Assembly: GCF_900103215.1 (NCBI RefSeq)
Contig: NZ_FNGV01000010.1
Span: 1-64,000, forward strand
DNA: 64,000 nucleotides
Reading direction: 5' to 3'
Origin: Kriegella aquimaris
Lineage (GTDB): Bacteria > Bacteroidota > Bacteroidia > Flavobacteriales > Flavobacteriaceae
How positions within the stretch are numbered: the stretch's first letter is position 1; every line of letters starts with the position of its first letter. Both the position numbers and the translations under genes were made by a program. Below are positions 35,466-45,202 of the stretch, in pieces. The notes under the pieces were generated by a model. The model saw only the letters and a list, made by a program, of their open reading frames with translations, ran no database searches and was not told the origin of the DNA.

Positions 35466-36983
35466 TTATTGTGGTGCACCGATAACTTCTACTGGTTTTC
35501 CGTTCGAGCCGTTGGTTCTTGTTTTCTGCGATACAAAATAGGGTTGAAAGGTATATGAGGAGTTGGGGTCCCAAAGAGCATTGTTTTTTGGCAGATACTT
35601 TTTCAATGCCTCTATTTCATCCCTGTATGTGGGATTGTTTGCTTGGTTCGTAAATTCGTTGGGGTCGTTGGCATGGTCATATAACTCTTCACCACCATCT
35701 TCATATCTAATGTATCTGAATCGTTCTGATTTGATTGCATGGTTGTTCATGCCAAATGTCGTTAGGGCTATTGCAGTATTTGGTTCATCCTCGCCCAACA
35801 TCATAGGTACAAGACTTTTGCCCTCATTTTTCTCATAAGCCGGAAGTCTGCATAATTCTAGCAGCGTGGGATAAATGGAGAGCATTTCCGCTGGCTTGTC
35901 TATAATTTTTCCATTGGGAAGGTTGGGTGCAACGAACATCAAGGGCGCTTTGGTAGCCGGTTCCCATAATGCATGTTTCGCGAAAGTGCCCTTTTCACCC
36001 AAACGATACCCGTGATCGGACCATAACACGATTACAGTGTTATCGGAATATTTGCTGTTTTTGAAGGCTTCCATTACCCTTCCTATTTCGTAATCGACAA
36101 AGCTGACACATGCCAGATAGGCTTGGATGATTTTCTTCCATTCACCACTTTTGATGGCCCATTCGGTAGAAGGCATCATGGGCAAGTCATTTATTTGAAG
36201 GGCAACGGGCGGAACATCATCTAAATCATCCGACCTGTAAGGGGCCATTTCGATACCGTCAAGAGGATGCATATCGAACCACTTTTGAGGAACATAAAGA
36301 GGTACATGCGGCCGCAGGAAGCCCAAACCCATAAAAAAGGGTTTGTCGTATTTTCTGTTAAGTCGTTCAATAACCCAATCTACCGATTGATGGTCGGGCA
36401 TTAAAGAATCTACTTCGGGATACGCTCCCCAATCTGTACTCGTACGACCATAGTTTTCGCGGTCGGATGTTCCAAAACCGTCCCACACAAAGCGTTTTTC
36501 AGGAAGTGGACCAAAGCCCTTGACTCGCCCTCCCGATTCATCGAATACGCCTTCGGGCGCGTGTATATGGAACAGTTTTCCAATACCCATGGTATGATAT
36601 CCATTATTCTTAAAATACTCGGGAAGGAAAGTTATATTCTTGGTCGCAGGGTTTTCGGAGCGGACTTGGTGATCAGGGACCATACCATAGATGCCCGTGG
36701 TAGATGGTCGTAAGCCCGTCATTACCGAAGCACGTGAAGGGCCACATAACGGTGCTTGACAATGAGCGTTGGAAAACAGAACGCCCTGTGCCGCTAGCTT
36801 ATCAAGGTTCGGAGTTTTGGTGGCGGAATACCCGTTTAAACATCCTAACCAGTTGTTCAGGTCATCGACCGCAATGAACAATACATTGGGTGGCTGTTGT
36901 TGTTCTGTTGCGACCGTTTTCCTTTTCTCTCCACAGGCAATGAGAATAAGTAGAATCAGAAGAAAATAGTAGTTGTTTTTCAT
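35466..36983 (-). CDS. Formylglycine sulfatase, S1 family (iduronate-sulfatase-like)
   Basis: 505 residues, lipoprotein signal with lipobox LIAC (C17). Metal ligands AVDD (D40, D41) and the maturation motif C80-G-P-S-R, in which Cys becomes formylglycine, are present; HTMGIGKLFH and LWSDHGYRLGEKG are typical of the iduronate-2-sulfatase-like group (S1_7). It removes sulfate esters from a glycan at the cell surface or in the periplasm. It is first in a two-gene minus-strand unit with the alginate-lyase-like gene. An anaerobic or FGE-type maturase must be encoded elsewhere, as none is in this window. Confidence 0.93.
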   Translation of the reverse strand: MKNNYYFLLILLILIACGEKRKTVATEQQQPPNVLFIAVDDLNNWLGCLNGYSATKTPNLDKLAAQGVLFSNAHCQAPLCGPSRASVMTGLRPSTTGIYGMVPDHQVRSENPATKNITFLPEYFKNNGYHTMGIGKLFHIHAPEGVFDESGGRVKGFGPLPEKRFVWDGFGTSDRENYGRTSTDWGAYPEVDSLMPDHQSVDWVIERLNRKYDKPFFMGLGFLRPHVPLYVPQKWFDMHPLDGIEMAPYRSDDLDDVPPVALQINDLPMMPSTEWAIKSGEWKKIIQAYLACVSFVDYEIGRVMEAFKNSKYSDNTVIVLWSDHGYRLGEKGTFAKHALWEPATKAPLMFVAPNLPNGKIIDKPAEMLSIYPTLLELCRLPAYEKNEGKSLVPMMLGEDEPNTAIALTTFGMNNHAIKSERFRYIRYEDGGEELYDHANDPNEFTNQANNPTYRDEIEALKKYLPKNNALWDPNSSYTFQPYFVSQKTRTNGSNGKPVEVIGAPQ

Positions 36984-37377
36984 TTAGCTTTTGATTGGTG
37001 CCTTTGTATATGAACTTGATGAATTCTATTGAAAGCTAAACCCATCGGTCAGACAATTGTCATGATACTTTTTTTCGTTTCAAAGAAACTCCTTTGGCTA
37101 TGGCAACCGATACTACAATTATAATAGGATTTTGTAGAAATCGTATCCTGTACTGTACTGTTTGGGTTTTTAAAATCGACCTTTCAAGCGACTGATTTTG
37201 ACCTTATCATCTATTTAAATCCCTGTAATTCCTATAATGTATAAAACCTGTCTTTGTAAACAGTAAAGATCTAATTTAATTTAGGTGTTATATTTATACC
37301 TCACAACAAAACAATGGGGCTTTGAAGGCTACCATAGTTTTCAAACCATTGCGGTAAGATGACTTTATCTTTATAAT
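36984..37377. other. Divergent intergenic region, no gene
   Basis: 394 bases between the sulfatase start (minus) and the hybrid regulator start (plus), so both promoters should be here. No exact TAnnTTTG box was found at a convincing distance. A short inverted repeat, TTTAGCTTT (36983-36991) and AAAGCTAAA (37032-37040), flanks the sulfatase leader; it may be chance. Confidence 0.35.
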
Positions 37378-40300
37378 ATGTGTATTCGACAGCCTTTTTG
37401 TTCTTTTTGTTTTCTTTTCTTGATTTTTTGCCGTTCGATTATGGGCGTGGCCCAAGAGTCCACAACCGATTTTGAGATAACAGCTTTTAAATTGCCGGTA
37501 GAAACTACAACTTCTGATATTTTAGAAGATAATTACGGCTTTGTATGGATTGCCTCTACCAATGGGCTGTGGAGATATGATGGCGGTAATTTTAAAAACT
37601 ATATTAAAAATGAAAACGAGGAAACAAGTATTACCGATAACAATATTTCGTGTTTGTATGAAGATAAGGCAGGTGTACTATGGATTGGCACCTACGGAGG
37701 TGGTTTGTTAAAATATGACCGTGAGTACGATCGTTTTCAAAGATTTATTCATGATGATGCCGATTCTTCCAGTTTAAGTTTTAATGAAATCAGGGTTATT
37801 TTCGAAACCACGGATAAACAGTTTTATATCGGTACAGATGGAGGCGGTTTAAACCGGATGGATAGAACGAAAGGCACTTTTGAAACTTTCGAACATGTCG
37901 CCACCGATTCTTTGAGCATCAGTCATAATAATGTTCTTGCTTTGGAAGAGGGGCCGACCGGTAATCTTTATGTTGGAACTTGGATCGGACTCAACGTTTT
38001 TAATCCGAAGACCGAAAAATTCAAAAGACTCTCTCAAACTTCGAGCGGTGCTGCACATTACTATCCGAATCTGGAGTATTATAATAATTTATTTATATCC
38101 AATACAGAACTTTATTACTTAGATAGTTCGAATGAGTTTCATGAAATTGATTTCGAATTGCAGAGGGCAAACCATATAAAAAAGGATTATGAGGGCAATT
38201 GCTGGCTGGTAGGAGGAGACCAAATAGTAATAATTGATTCAGATTCGAAAGTAATACATCGAATCACTTTAAATCAAAAATTTACCGATAACGGTTTAAA
38301 TTTAAATAGCATATTCCATAATAAGGGCACTAAAGATTCTTGGGTTTTAGATAGGACGGGGAATTTTTTTCATTTGAAAGAATCTCCCATCATTTTCAAA
38401 AGTTATCTTGGGCCAGATAATGATGCACAAATTTTTAAGACCGACTCAGAATATTGGGTTTTTGATCAGGGTGTTATTGAGATTTACAATAAGAAAAATA
38501 AAGAGTTGACAAAAACGCTCGGCGGCTTTGTGGGTCGCACCCATATGACAGCTGCCAACAGCCAGCATGTTTGGGTTTTGGATGAGGACTACATCTATCA
38601 ATTCTCGCCATCGGGTACGCAATTACAAAAATCACCTCGTAAATCAGGACAGATATTTGATGCTTTGGAAACCTCTGACGGCCAGATTTGGACAGGAGAA
38701 GTATTGGGGGCCAGAATTTATAATCCAAAAACAAAGGAAACTACCTATTTTGATTGTGACCCCAATGTTCCCCATGGAATAGGTTATTTTCATAGGGGTA
38801 ATATTGTTTTTGAAGATTCAAAAAATCGAATATGGATCGGCACCGATGGAGATGGACTTAAGAGGTACCTGCCTGAAACACAAGAATTTTTACACTACCG
38901 ACATGAAATTGGGAATACCAAAACCGTAAACAACAATTTTATAAATGTGATTTTTGAAGACAAAGGGCATACCCTTTGGGTAGGAACCAATTCGGGTTTG
39001 TGTAGTTTTAATGAAACTACCAATGCCTTTACGCAATACGACCATGATATTTTAAAGGATAAGATTATAAATGCCATTCAACAAGACGATGATGGTAATT
39101 TGTGGATAGGCACCCCCAATGGGCTGATAAAATTTGACTACCTCAACGATGAGGTCAGAATCTTAAATGAACAAGACGGCTTGTTATCCCATAAAATGGG
39201 ACTATCGAGTATTGTGCTTGATAATGGCCATTTGGTTTTTTCAACTGATAGCGGATTAATGGCTTTTGATCCTCGTAAGGTAGAACCCAATGAGAAGACA
39301 CCTACCGTGTATATTTCTAAACTGTGGGTTAATAACGAAATAGTGCAACCTAATAGCACCTATATTCAACGAAGCATCGAGGTTGAAGACCAACTTAATT
39401 TAAAATATACCGATAGAAAAATTGAACTTGAGTTTCAGGCCATTCAATATGTAAATACCCAGAGATGCCAATATGCCTATAAATTGGAGGGCTTTGATAC
39501 ATCGTGGACCATTGCGAATAGTACCAAAGCTACCTATACCAACTTGCCTTCGGGAGATTACACCTTTCTATTAAAGGCTAGTAACGAAGACGGTGTTTGG
39601 AACGATGAGATTACACAGTTGAAAGTAGTTGTAAAACCTCCGTTTTGGGAGTTGTTTTGGGTTCAATTGCTCTTCGCATGCGTTTTGATTTTATTCCTGT
39701 GGACCATTATTCGGAGCATAATAAAACGGGAACGAACTAAAAATAAGTTTGAATTGGAAAAACAGCGGGTCTACCAGTTTGAAGAATTGGCACAAATGAA
39801 ATTACGTTTTTTCACCAATATTTCACATGAACTTCGAACGCCATTGACCTTGATTACCTCACCCCTCGATAAATACGCTAGACAAGGCGCTATGCCCGAT
39901 TCTAAAGTGTTGCGAATGATGCATAGAAATAGCAATCGTTTGTTAGAATTGGTGAATCAAATTTTAGATTTCAGAAAACTGGAAAATAATCAAGAATTAA
40001 AGGTGAAACAGCAGAACGATTTATCGGTTTGCACAGATATTCAAACGGCATATGCGTATTGGTCCAAAGAAAAAGGAATCAAATTCAATTGTGCGCTGCC
40101 AAGTGTTAATCATACGGTTTATTTTGATGCTGATATCCTTGAGAAAATAGTGACAAATTTAATTTCCAACGCATTTAAGTTTACTCCCAAAAATGGTAGA
40201 ATAGAATTAAAGGCAAGTTATTTAAATATTGTTGTCGATGCGCAAGGTAAGGTGTCAAGAGGTGACTTGAAGATTGAGGTGGTCGACAGTGGGTCGGGCA

Positions 40301-41295
40301 TTCCGAAAAAATATCAGGAAAAGGTTTTTGAAAGGTTCTATCAGCTAGATGAAACACCTAATAAAGGATATAGTAGTGGTATAGGTTTGTCATTGATATC
40401 TGAATTGGTAAAACTTCACAAAGGAAATATCCAGCTAAAAAGTGAAGAAGAAAAAGGCTCGCATTTTACGGTATGTATTCCAATAGGGTATGAAGATTAT
40501 GAGACTAGTGTAATCCATTCCGGGAAGCTGTGCGAAAACAATGAAAATGGAAATACGGTCGTGCTTATTATAGAGGATAACGAAGACATTCGAAGTTATT
40601 TATGTTCAGAGCTCGAAGACGATTACACGGTTCTGCAGGCGAATAATGGAAAAGAGGGCTTTAGAATGGCCCTTGAAAATATTCCTGACATCGTAATCAG
40701 TGATATCATGATGCCTCAATCTGATGGAATTCAAGTCTCCAATCAACTAAAGGCAAATGAATTGACGGCACACATTCCTTTAATATTTCTGACCGCAAAA
40801 ACAGGATTAGAAAATAAGTTAAAGGGCTTGGAGACCGGTGCTGAAGACTATATTCAGAAACCTTTTAATATCTCCGAAATAAAACTAAAAATTCAAAACC
40901 GTTTGGAAAGTAGAAGGCACTTGGTTAAGAAGTATCAGAAAGAGGCACTAGGTACAGAAACAGCTTCAATAGATAAATATTTAGTTAAGATTAATGGTAT
41001 TATAGACCAGCAAATTGATAACCCCGAGTTTTCAATAGACTTTCTATGTGAAGAATTGTTCATTGGGCGTTCGCAACTTTATAGAAAAATTCAAGCACTT
41101 ACCGGTAAAACCATTATTGAGTATATCAATACCTATAAATTATCAAAGGCGATGCAATTGTTAAAAGACGGAGAATTGAGTATTAAAGAAATAGCCTTTA
41201 AAGTGGGATATAACGATAATCGTTATTTCAGTCGTATATTTAAAAAAGAGTTTGGGCATCCACCATCCTCTTATCAGTCTAAAAGTCGTAAATAG
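37378..41295 (+). CDS. Hybrid two-component system regulator (HTCS)
   Basis: 1305 residues uniting sensor and regulator. Signal peptide (about 1-25); periplasmic beta-propellers of Reg_prop repeats (about 30-660, for example YGFVWIASTNGLWRYDGG); a Y_Y_Y domain (about 690-755); a membrane helix (about 757-780); HisKA with NISHELRTPL (H817); HATPase with NLISNAFKF and SSGIGLSL; receiver with SDIMMPQSDG (D1109); and a C-terminal AraC-type HTH (about 1200-1305). Such proteins bind an oligosaccharide in the periplasm and activate the nearby polysaccharide-use genes. The nearest candidates are the cytochrome module and GH110/sulfatase genes downstream. The glycan sensed is unknown. Confidence 0.96.
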   Translation: MCIRQPFCSFCFLFLIFCRSIMGVAQESTTDFEITAFKLPVETTTSDILEDNYGFVWIASTNGLWRYDGGNFKNYIKNENEETSITDNNISCLYEDKAGVLWIGTYGGGLLKYDREYDRFQRFIHDDADSSSLSFNEIRVIFETTDKQFYIGTDGGGLNRMDRTKGTFETFEHVATDSLSISHNNVLALEEGPTGNLYVGTWIGLNVFNPKTEKFKRLSQTSSGAAHYYPNLEYYNNLFISNTELYYLDSSNEFHEIDFELQRANHIKKDYEGNCWLVGGDQIVIIDSDSKVIHRITLNQKFTDNGLNLNSIFHNKGTKDSWVLDRTGNFFHLKESPIIFKSYLGPDNDAQIFKTDSEYWVFDQGVIEIYNKKNKELTKTLGGFVGRTHMTAANSQHVWVLDEDYIYQFSPSGTQLQKSPRKSGQIFDALETSDGQIWTGEVLGARIYNPKTKETTYFDCDPNVPHGIGYFHRGNIVFEDSKNRIWIGTDGDGLKRYLPETQEFLHYRHEIGNTKTVNNNFINVIFEDKGHTLWVGTNSGLCSFNETTNAFTQYDHDILKDKIINAIQQDDDGNLWIGTPNGLIKFDYLNDEVRILNEQDGLLSHKMGLSSIVLDNGHLVFSTDSGLMAFDPRKVEPNEKTPTVYISKLWVNNEIVQPNSTYIQRSIEVEDQLNLKYTDRKIELEFQAIQYVNTQRCQYAYKLEGFDTSWTIANSTKATYTNLPSGDYTFLLKASNEDGVWNDEITQLKVVVKPPFWELFWVQLLFACVLILFLWTIIRSIIKRERTKNKFELEKQRVYQFEELAQMKLRFFTNISHELRTPLTLITSPLDKYARQGAMPDSKVLRMMHRNSNRLLELVNQILDFRKLENNQELKVKQQNDLSVCTDIQTAYAYWSKEKGIKFNCALPSVNHTVYFDADILEKIVTNLISNAFKFTPKNGRIELKASYLNIVVDAQGKVSRGDLKIEVVDSGSGIPKKYQEKVFERFYQLDETPNKGYSSGIGLSLISELVKLHKGNIQLKSEEEKGSHFTVCIPIGYEDYETSVIHSGKLCENNENGNTVVLIIEDNEDIRSYLCSELEDDYTVLQANNGKEGFRMALENIPDIVISDIMMPQSDGIQVSNQLKANELTAHIPLIFLTAKTGLENKLKGLETGAEDYIQKPFNISEIKLKIQNRLESRRHLVKKYQKEALGTETASIDKYLVKINGIIDQQIDNPEFSIDFLCEELFIGRSQLYRKIQALTGKTIIEYINTYKLSKAMQLLKDGELSIKEIAFKVGYNDNRYFSRIFKKEFGHPPSSYQSKSRK

Positions 41296-41318
41296 GCACC
41301 CCATCACTCAAAAAATGC

Positions 41319-41352
41319 ACCTTTTTGCATAATTAGTCTACATGCAAAAGGT
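41319..41352. promoter_or_regulatory. Inverted repeat before the cytochrome module promoter
   Basis: Arms ACCTTTTTGCAT (41319-41330) and ATGCAAAAGGT (41342-41352), complementary except for one extra T, around 11 bases. The right arm covers the expected -33 area of the TATATTTG box at 41363. It may be a binding site for the adjacent hybrid regulator or the terminator of that gene. Confidence 0.4.
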
Positions 41353-41362
41353 ACGCAGAAAG

Positions 41363-41370
41363 TATATTTG
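41363..41370 (+). promoter_or_regulatory. -7 promoter box of the cytochrome module
   Basis: TATATTTG is an exact TAnnTTTG match, 45 bases before the ATG at 41416. No TTTG is present at -33, which suggests dependence on an activator. Confidence 0.5.
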
Positions 41371-41415
41371 AACATCTTGTATCTATGCTGTTGAATTGAT
41401 AAGCGCATAATCCGT

Positions 41416-43719
41416 ATGAAAAAAAAAGTACTGCAGTTCGTCTTGCTGAGCGCTATCTTAATCTCTTGTAAGCAAAATGGTGAATACGCTTCGATTCCAG
41501 CGAAAAAAATTCCGGATGTAGTCGATTATAATTTTGATGTCCGTCCCATACTATCCGATAAATGTTTTACCTGTCATGGGCCAGATGTCAATAAAAGAGC
41601 TGAAGATTTACGGTTAGATACCCCCGAGGGTGCATATAAAGCATTAAAGGATACAGAAAACGAATTTGCTATTGTTCCTAAAAACCTCGAAAAGTCGGTT
41701 CTCTATCAAAAAATAACGGCGAAGGACAGTGCCGATTTGATGCCTCCTTTAGATTCCAATTTGAAATTATCTTCCTACGAAATCCAAATTTTAAAAAAGT
41801 GGATTGAACAAGGGGCAGCCTATAAACCACATTGGGCCTTTACCGCCATTGATAAACCGGAGCTGCCCGAGTTGAAAAATAACGATTGGGCTGAAAATGA
41901 AATCGACCATTTTATACTGCAAAAATTAGAAGATATAGGGTTGGCCCCTAATCAGACGGCAGATAAAGAACGGCTGCTGAAAAGAGTTTCTCTAGATATT
42001 ACAGGCTTGCCCCCAACACCTGAGATGCAAAAAAGATTTATAGGAGATGACGCCGCCGATGCCTATGAGAAAATTGTTGATGAACTATTGGCCAGCGAGC
42101 AGTATGGTGAAAAGATGGCAAGCCATTGGTTGGATGTCGCGAGATACGCCGATTCCCACGGGTTTCAAAATGATCAATTGCGTACGATGTGGCCTTGGCG
42201 TGATTGGGTAATTCATGCGTTCAATGAAAATTACAGCTATGAAAAATTTGTAACCTATCAATTGGCAGGCGATTTGGTACCTCAGAAAAACTTGGAGACA
42301 ATTTTGGCTACAGGTTTTAATAGAAACCATAAAATAAACCAAGAAGCGGGTATTATTGAAGAGGAATTCAGAATCGAAAATGTAACCGATAGAACCAATA
42401 CCTTCGGAAAAGCTTTTTTAGGATTGACTTTGGAATGTGCCAAATGCCATGATCATAAATATGACCCCATTTCCCAAAAAGACTATTTCAGCACCTTTGC
42501 ATTTTTTGATAGAATGCCACCGAGGCAAAATAAGGGCGAAGTATTGGCAGAGGCACCCTTAATTACAATTACTGATGAGGTTGTCGAGAACGAGCTTCCT
42601 TTCATTAATAAAAAGGAATTGGAGGATGTAGATGTCATGGTAATCGAAGAAAAACCTGATGTTAGAACCACACACTTATTAAATCGGGGCGTATACGATG
42701 ATGTTGGTGAAGAAGTAATGGCCCAGACACCAGAATCGGTTTTAGCTTTTGATGACAATACGTATGAGCGCAACCGTTTAGGGTTATCAAAGTGGCTGTT
42801 CGATGCGAAAAACCCTTTGACCAGTCGGGTGTTTGTCAACCGAATGTGGCAAGAGATTTTTGGGGCAGGTGTTGTAAGATCTTCTGGCGATTTTGGAATG
42901 CAGGGTGATTTGCCCACTCATGTAGGGTTATTAAATTGGCTATCGGCAGATTTTATGGAGAACGGCTGGGACATGAAACGATTGATCAAGAAAATTGTCA
43001 TGTCGGCCACGTATAAGCAATCGTCGGTCGTAAGTGAAGATAAACTGGCCTTGGACCCAGACAACAAATATTTATCAAGAATGTCGCGTTTGCGTTTTAA
43101 TGCAGAAATGATACGTGACCATGCCTTGGCTACCAGTGGATTGTTAAATCCTGAAATTGGCGGACGCAGTGTGAAAGTCTACCAACCAGACGGATTGTGG
43201 GAAGCTGCCAGCTCAGGAAGAGGGGTTTTGGCCAATTATGTTCAAGATCATGGCAAAGATTTGTACCGAAGGGGCATCTATATTTTTATTAAACGCACAA
43301 CCTTGCCGCCGGTACAGCTGACTTTTGATGCTGCTACACGCGACCAGTGCGAGGTACAACGGCAGTCTACAATGACCCCATTGCAAGCGCTGATAACGCT
43401 CAACGATCCGACTATTTTGGAGTCTGCACGCGTGTTTTCAGAAAAGTTAATACAAGAAGAAAGTACGGTTGCCGATAAAATTGAAAAAGCATTTGGTACC
43501 ATAGTATGTAGAACGATCAAGCCCGAAGAAAAGGAAATGTTACTGAGCTATTATGATGAACAAGAATCCGCATTTTCGCTAGAAACGGAAAAGGCAGCAG
43601 CATTTATCAATGTCGGGGAGTATCCGGCCGCTCAAGATAGAGATGTCGTAAAAGTAGCCGCATTAATGCAAATTATTCACACGATATATAACATGGAAGA
43701 AACTATAGTTAAAAGTTAA
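41416..43719 (+). CDS. Planctomycete-type cytochrome c / DUF1549-DUF1553 protein
   Basis: 767 residues with a lipoprotein signal (lipobox ILISC). The N-terminal PSCyt1 domain carries heme motif C50-FT-C53-H54. DUF1549 follows (about 150-360) with a second CxxCH, CAKCHDHKYDPI (C341, C344, H345), then DUF1553 (about 430-720) with SRVFVNRMWQEIFGAGVV and RLRFNAEMIRDHALA. The family is very abundant in Planctomycetes and Verrucomicrobia and has no proven reaction. It is followed by DUF1501 and a membrane cytochrome at gaps of 24 and 4 bases. The two heme motifs indicate electron transfer outside the cytoplasm. It is shorter than many planctomycete members (often near 1000 residues). Confidence 0.9.
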   Translation: MKKKVLQFVLLSAILISCKQNGEYASIPAKKIPDVVDYNFDVRPILSDKCFTCHGPDVNKRAEDLRLDTPEGAYKALKDTENEFAIVPKNLEKSVLYQKITAKDSADLMPPLDSNLKLSSYEIQILKKWIEQGAAYKPHWAFTAIDKPELPELKNNDWAENEIDHFILQKLEDIGLAPNQTADKERLLKRVSLDITGLPPTPEMQKRFIGDDAADAYEKIVDELLASEQYGEKMASHWLDVARYADSHGFQNDQLRTMWPWRDWVIHAFNENYSYEKFVTYQLAGDLVPQKNLETILATGFNRNHKINQEAGIIEEEFRIENVTDRTNTFGKAFLGLTLECAKCHDHKYDPISQKDYFSTFAFFDRMPPRQNKGEVLAEAPLITITDEVVENELPFINKKELEDVDVMVIEEKPDVRTTHLLNRGVYDDVGEEVMAQTPESVLAFDDNTYERNRLGLSKWLFDAKNPLTSRVFVNRMWQEIFGAGVVRSSGDFGMQGDLPTHVGLLNWLSADFMENGWDMKRLIKKIVMSATYKQSSVVSEDKLALDPDNKYLSRMSRLRFNAEMIRDHALATSGLLNPEIGGRSVKVYQPDGLWEAASSGRGVLANYVQDHGKDLYRRGIYIFIKRTTLPPVQLTFDAATRDQCEVQRQSTMTPLQALITLNDPTILESARVFSEKLIQEESTVADKIEKAFGTIVCRTIKPEEKEMLLSYYDEQESAFSLETEKAAAFINVGEYPAAQDRDVVKVAALMQIIHTIYNMEETIVKS

Positions 43720-43743
43720 CTAGGTTCTTAAATCGCAAAACTT

Positions 43744-45198
43744 ATGGAGAAGGAAGTTTTTGAACATCATTTGAACGCTAATCGCAGGCATTTTTTGGGT
43801 AAAATGGCGTTGGGTGTTGGTGGTGTGGCCTTGGGGTCATTATTGATGCCGGATTTATTATCTGGAAAAAAAGTCGCCGAAGATCAGTTGCCCTTAGGTT
43901 TAAAGCATTTTGCAGCTAAAGCGAAGCGAATAATTTTATTGGTTCAGAATGGTGCTCCTTCCCAATTGGAAAGTTTTGACTATAAACCCAAATTAAATGA
44001 TATGTTCGGGCAAGACCTGCCCCCTTCGGTAAGAGGTGATCAAAAGTTGACGGGTATGACGGCCGGGCAAAAATCATTTCCCTTGGTAGGTTCAAAATTC
44101 GGATTTAAACAACATGGTAAATCAGGAACTTGGGTAAGTGAGCTATTTCCGAATATCGCCAAGATTACCGATGATATTTGCGTCATAAAAAGTATGCATA
44201 CCGATGCCATCAACCACGATCCCGCATTAACGTTTATGCAAACGGGGGCACAGGTAGGAAACCGCCCCAGTATAGGTTCTTGGTTCAGTTATGGACTGGG
44301 TAGTGAGAATAAAAACCTTCCGGCCTATTGCGTATTATTATCGAAGGGAAAAGGTAACGGGCAAGGCGTATATTCGAAACTATGGTCGAACGGCTTTTTA
44401 GATAGTTCGCACCAAGGGGTACAATTAAGTGCCAGTGAAGATCCGATTTTGTATTTGAACAACCCTGACGGCATGGATAGGAAAACACGCAGAAACATGC
44501 TCGATCATTTGGCTTCCCTGAATCAAATGGGATACGATGAGTTCGGGGACCCTGAGATTCCTGCGAAAATAAAGCAATATGAAATGGCATTTCGTATGCA
44601 AACTGCCGTTCCTGAAATCACTGACGTTTCTAAAGAACCCGACCACATTAAAAAAATGTACGGTCCAGATTGCATGGTCCCAGGCACTTATGCCGCCAAT
44701 TGCCTACTGGCTAGAAAAATGTCGGAATCAGGCGTTCGTTTTGTGCAATTATACCATCAAGGTTGGGATCAGCATTCAAATTTGGTAGGCGAAATGAAGG
44801 GTCAAGCAAAAGATGTAGATATGGCTTCGGCCGCATTGATCACCGATTTAAAACAAAGGGGATTATTAGATGAAACCTTGGTTATTTGGAGTGGGGAATT
44901 CGGCAGAACAAATTACTGTCAAGGAAAGTTGACCAAAGAGAATTATGGTAGAGACCATCATCCGAGATGCTTCAGTATTTTTGTGGCTGGGGGAGGTGTA
45001 AAAGCGGGGGTTTCCTATGGTAAGACCGACGAATTAGGATATAATATTATTGAAAGCCCGGTGCATATCCACGATTTACATGCGACCATTATGCACCTTA
45101 TGGGTCTGGATCATGAAAAGCTGACCTATAAACATTTGGGCCGAAGATTTCGATTGACCGATGTTCATGGCCATGTAGTAAAAGATCTTCTGGCATAA
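43744..45198 (+). CDS. DUF1501 protein with Tat-like signal
   Basis: 484 residues. The N-terminus has NRRHFLGKMALGVGGVALG, a twin-arginine-type signal, so the protein is probably exported folded. DUF1501 belongs to the alkaline-phosphatase/sulfatase fold; LLVQNGAPSQLESFDYKP, IKSMHTDAINHDPA, WSGEFGRTNYCQG and GRDHHPRCFSIFVAGGG are its typical segments, with the last two near the metal site. No Cys-x-Pro-Ser-Arg sulfatase motif is present. DUF1501 genes regularly follow DUF1549/DUF1553 genes, as here. The reaction is not known. Confidence 0.92.
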   Translation: MEKEVFEHHLNANRRHFLGKMALGVGGVALGSLLMPDLLSGKKVAEDQLPLGLKHFAAKAKRIILLVQNGAPSQLESFDYKPKLNDMFGQDLPPSVRGDQKLTGMTAGQKSFPLVGSKFGFKQHGKSGTWVSELFPNIAKITDDICVIKSMHTDAINHDPALTFMQTGAQVGNRPSIGSWFSYGLGSENKNLPAYCVLLSKGKGNGQGVYSKLWSNGFLDSSHQGVQLSASEDPILYLNNPDGMDRKTRRNMLDHLASLNQMGYDEFGDPEIPAKIKQYEMAFRMQTAVPEITDVSKEPDHIKKMYGPDCMVPGTYAANCLLARKMSESGVRFVQLYHQGWDQHSNLVGEMKGQAKDVDMASAALITDLKQRGLLDETLVIWSGEFGRTNYCQGKLTKENYGRDHHPRCFSIFVAGGGVKAGVSYGKTDELGYNIIESPVHIHDLHATIMHLMGLDHEKLTYKHLGRRFRLTDVHGHVVKDLLA

Positions 45199-45202
45199 AA
45201 AT

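Noticed and set aside
36983-37040. Inverted repeat TTTAGCTTT/AAAGCTAAA as an operator of the sulfatase gene
   Set aside because: Arms are short, 40 bases apart and AT-rich; chance occurrence is likely, so it is only mentioned in the region entry.
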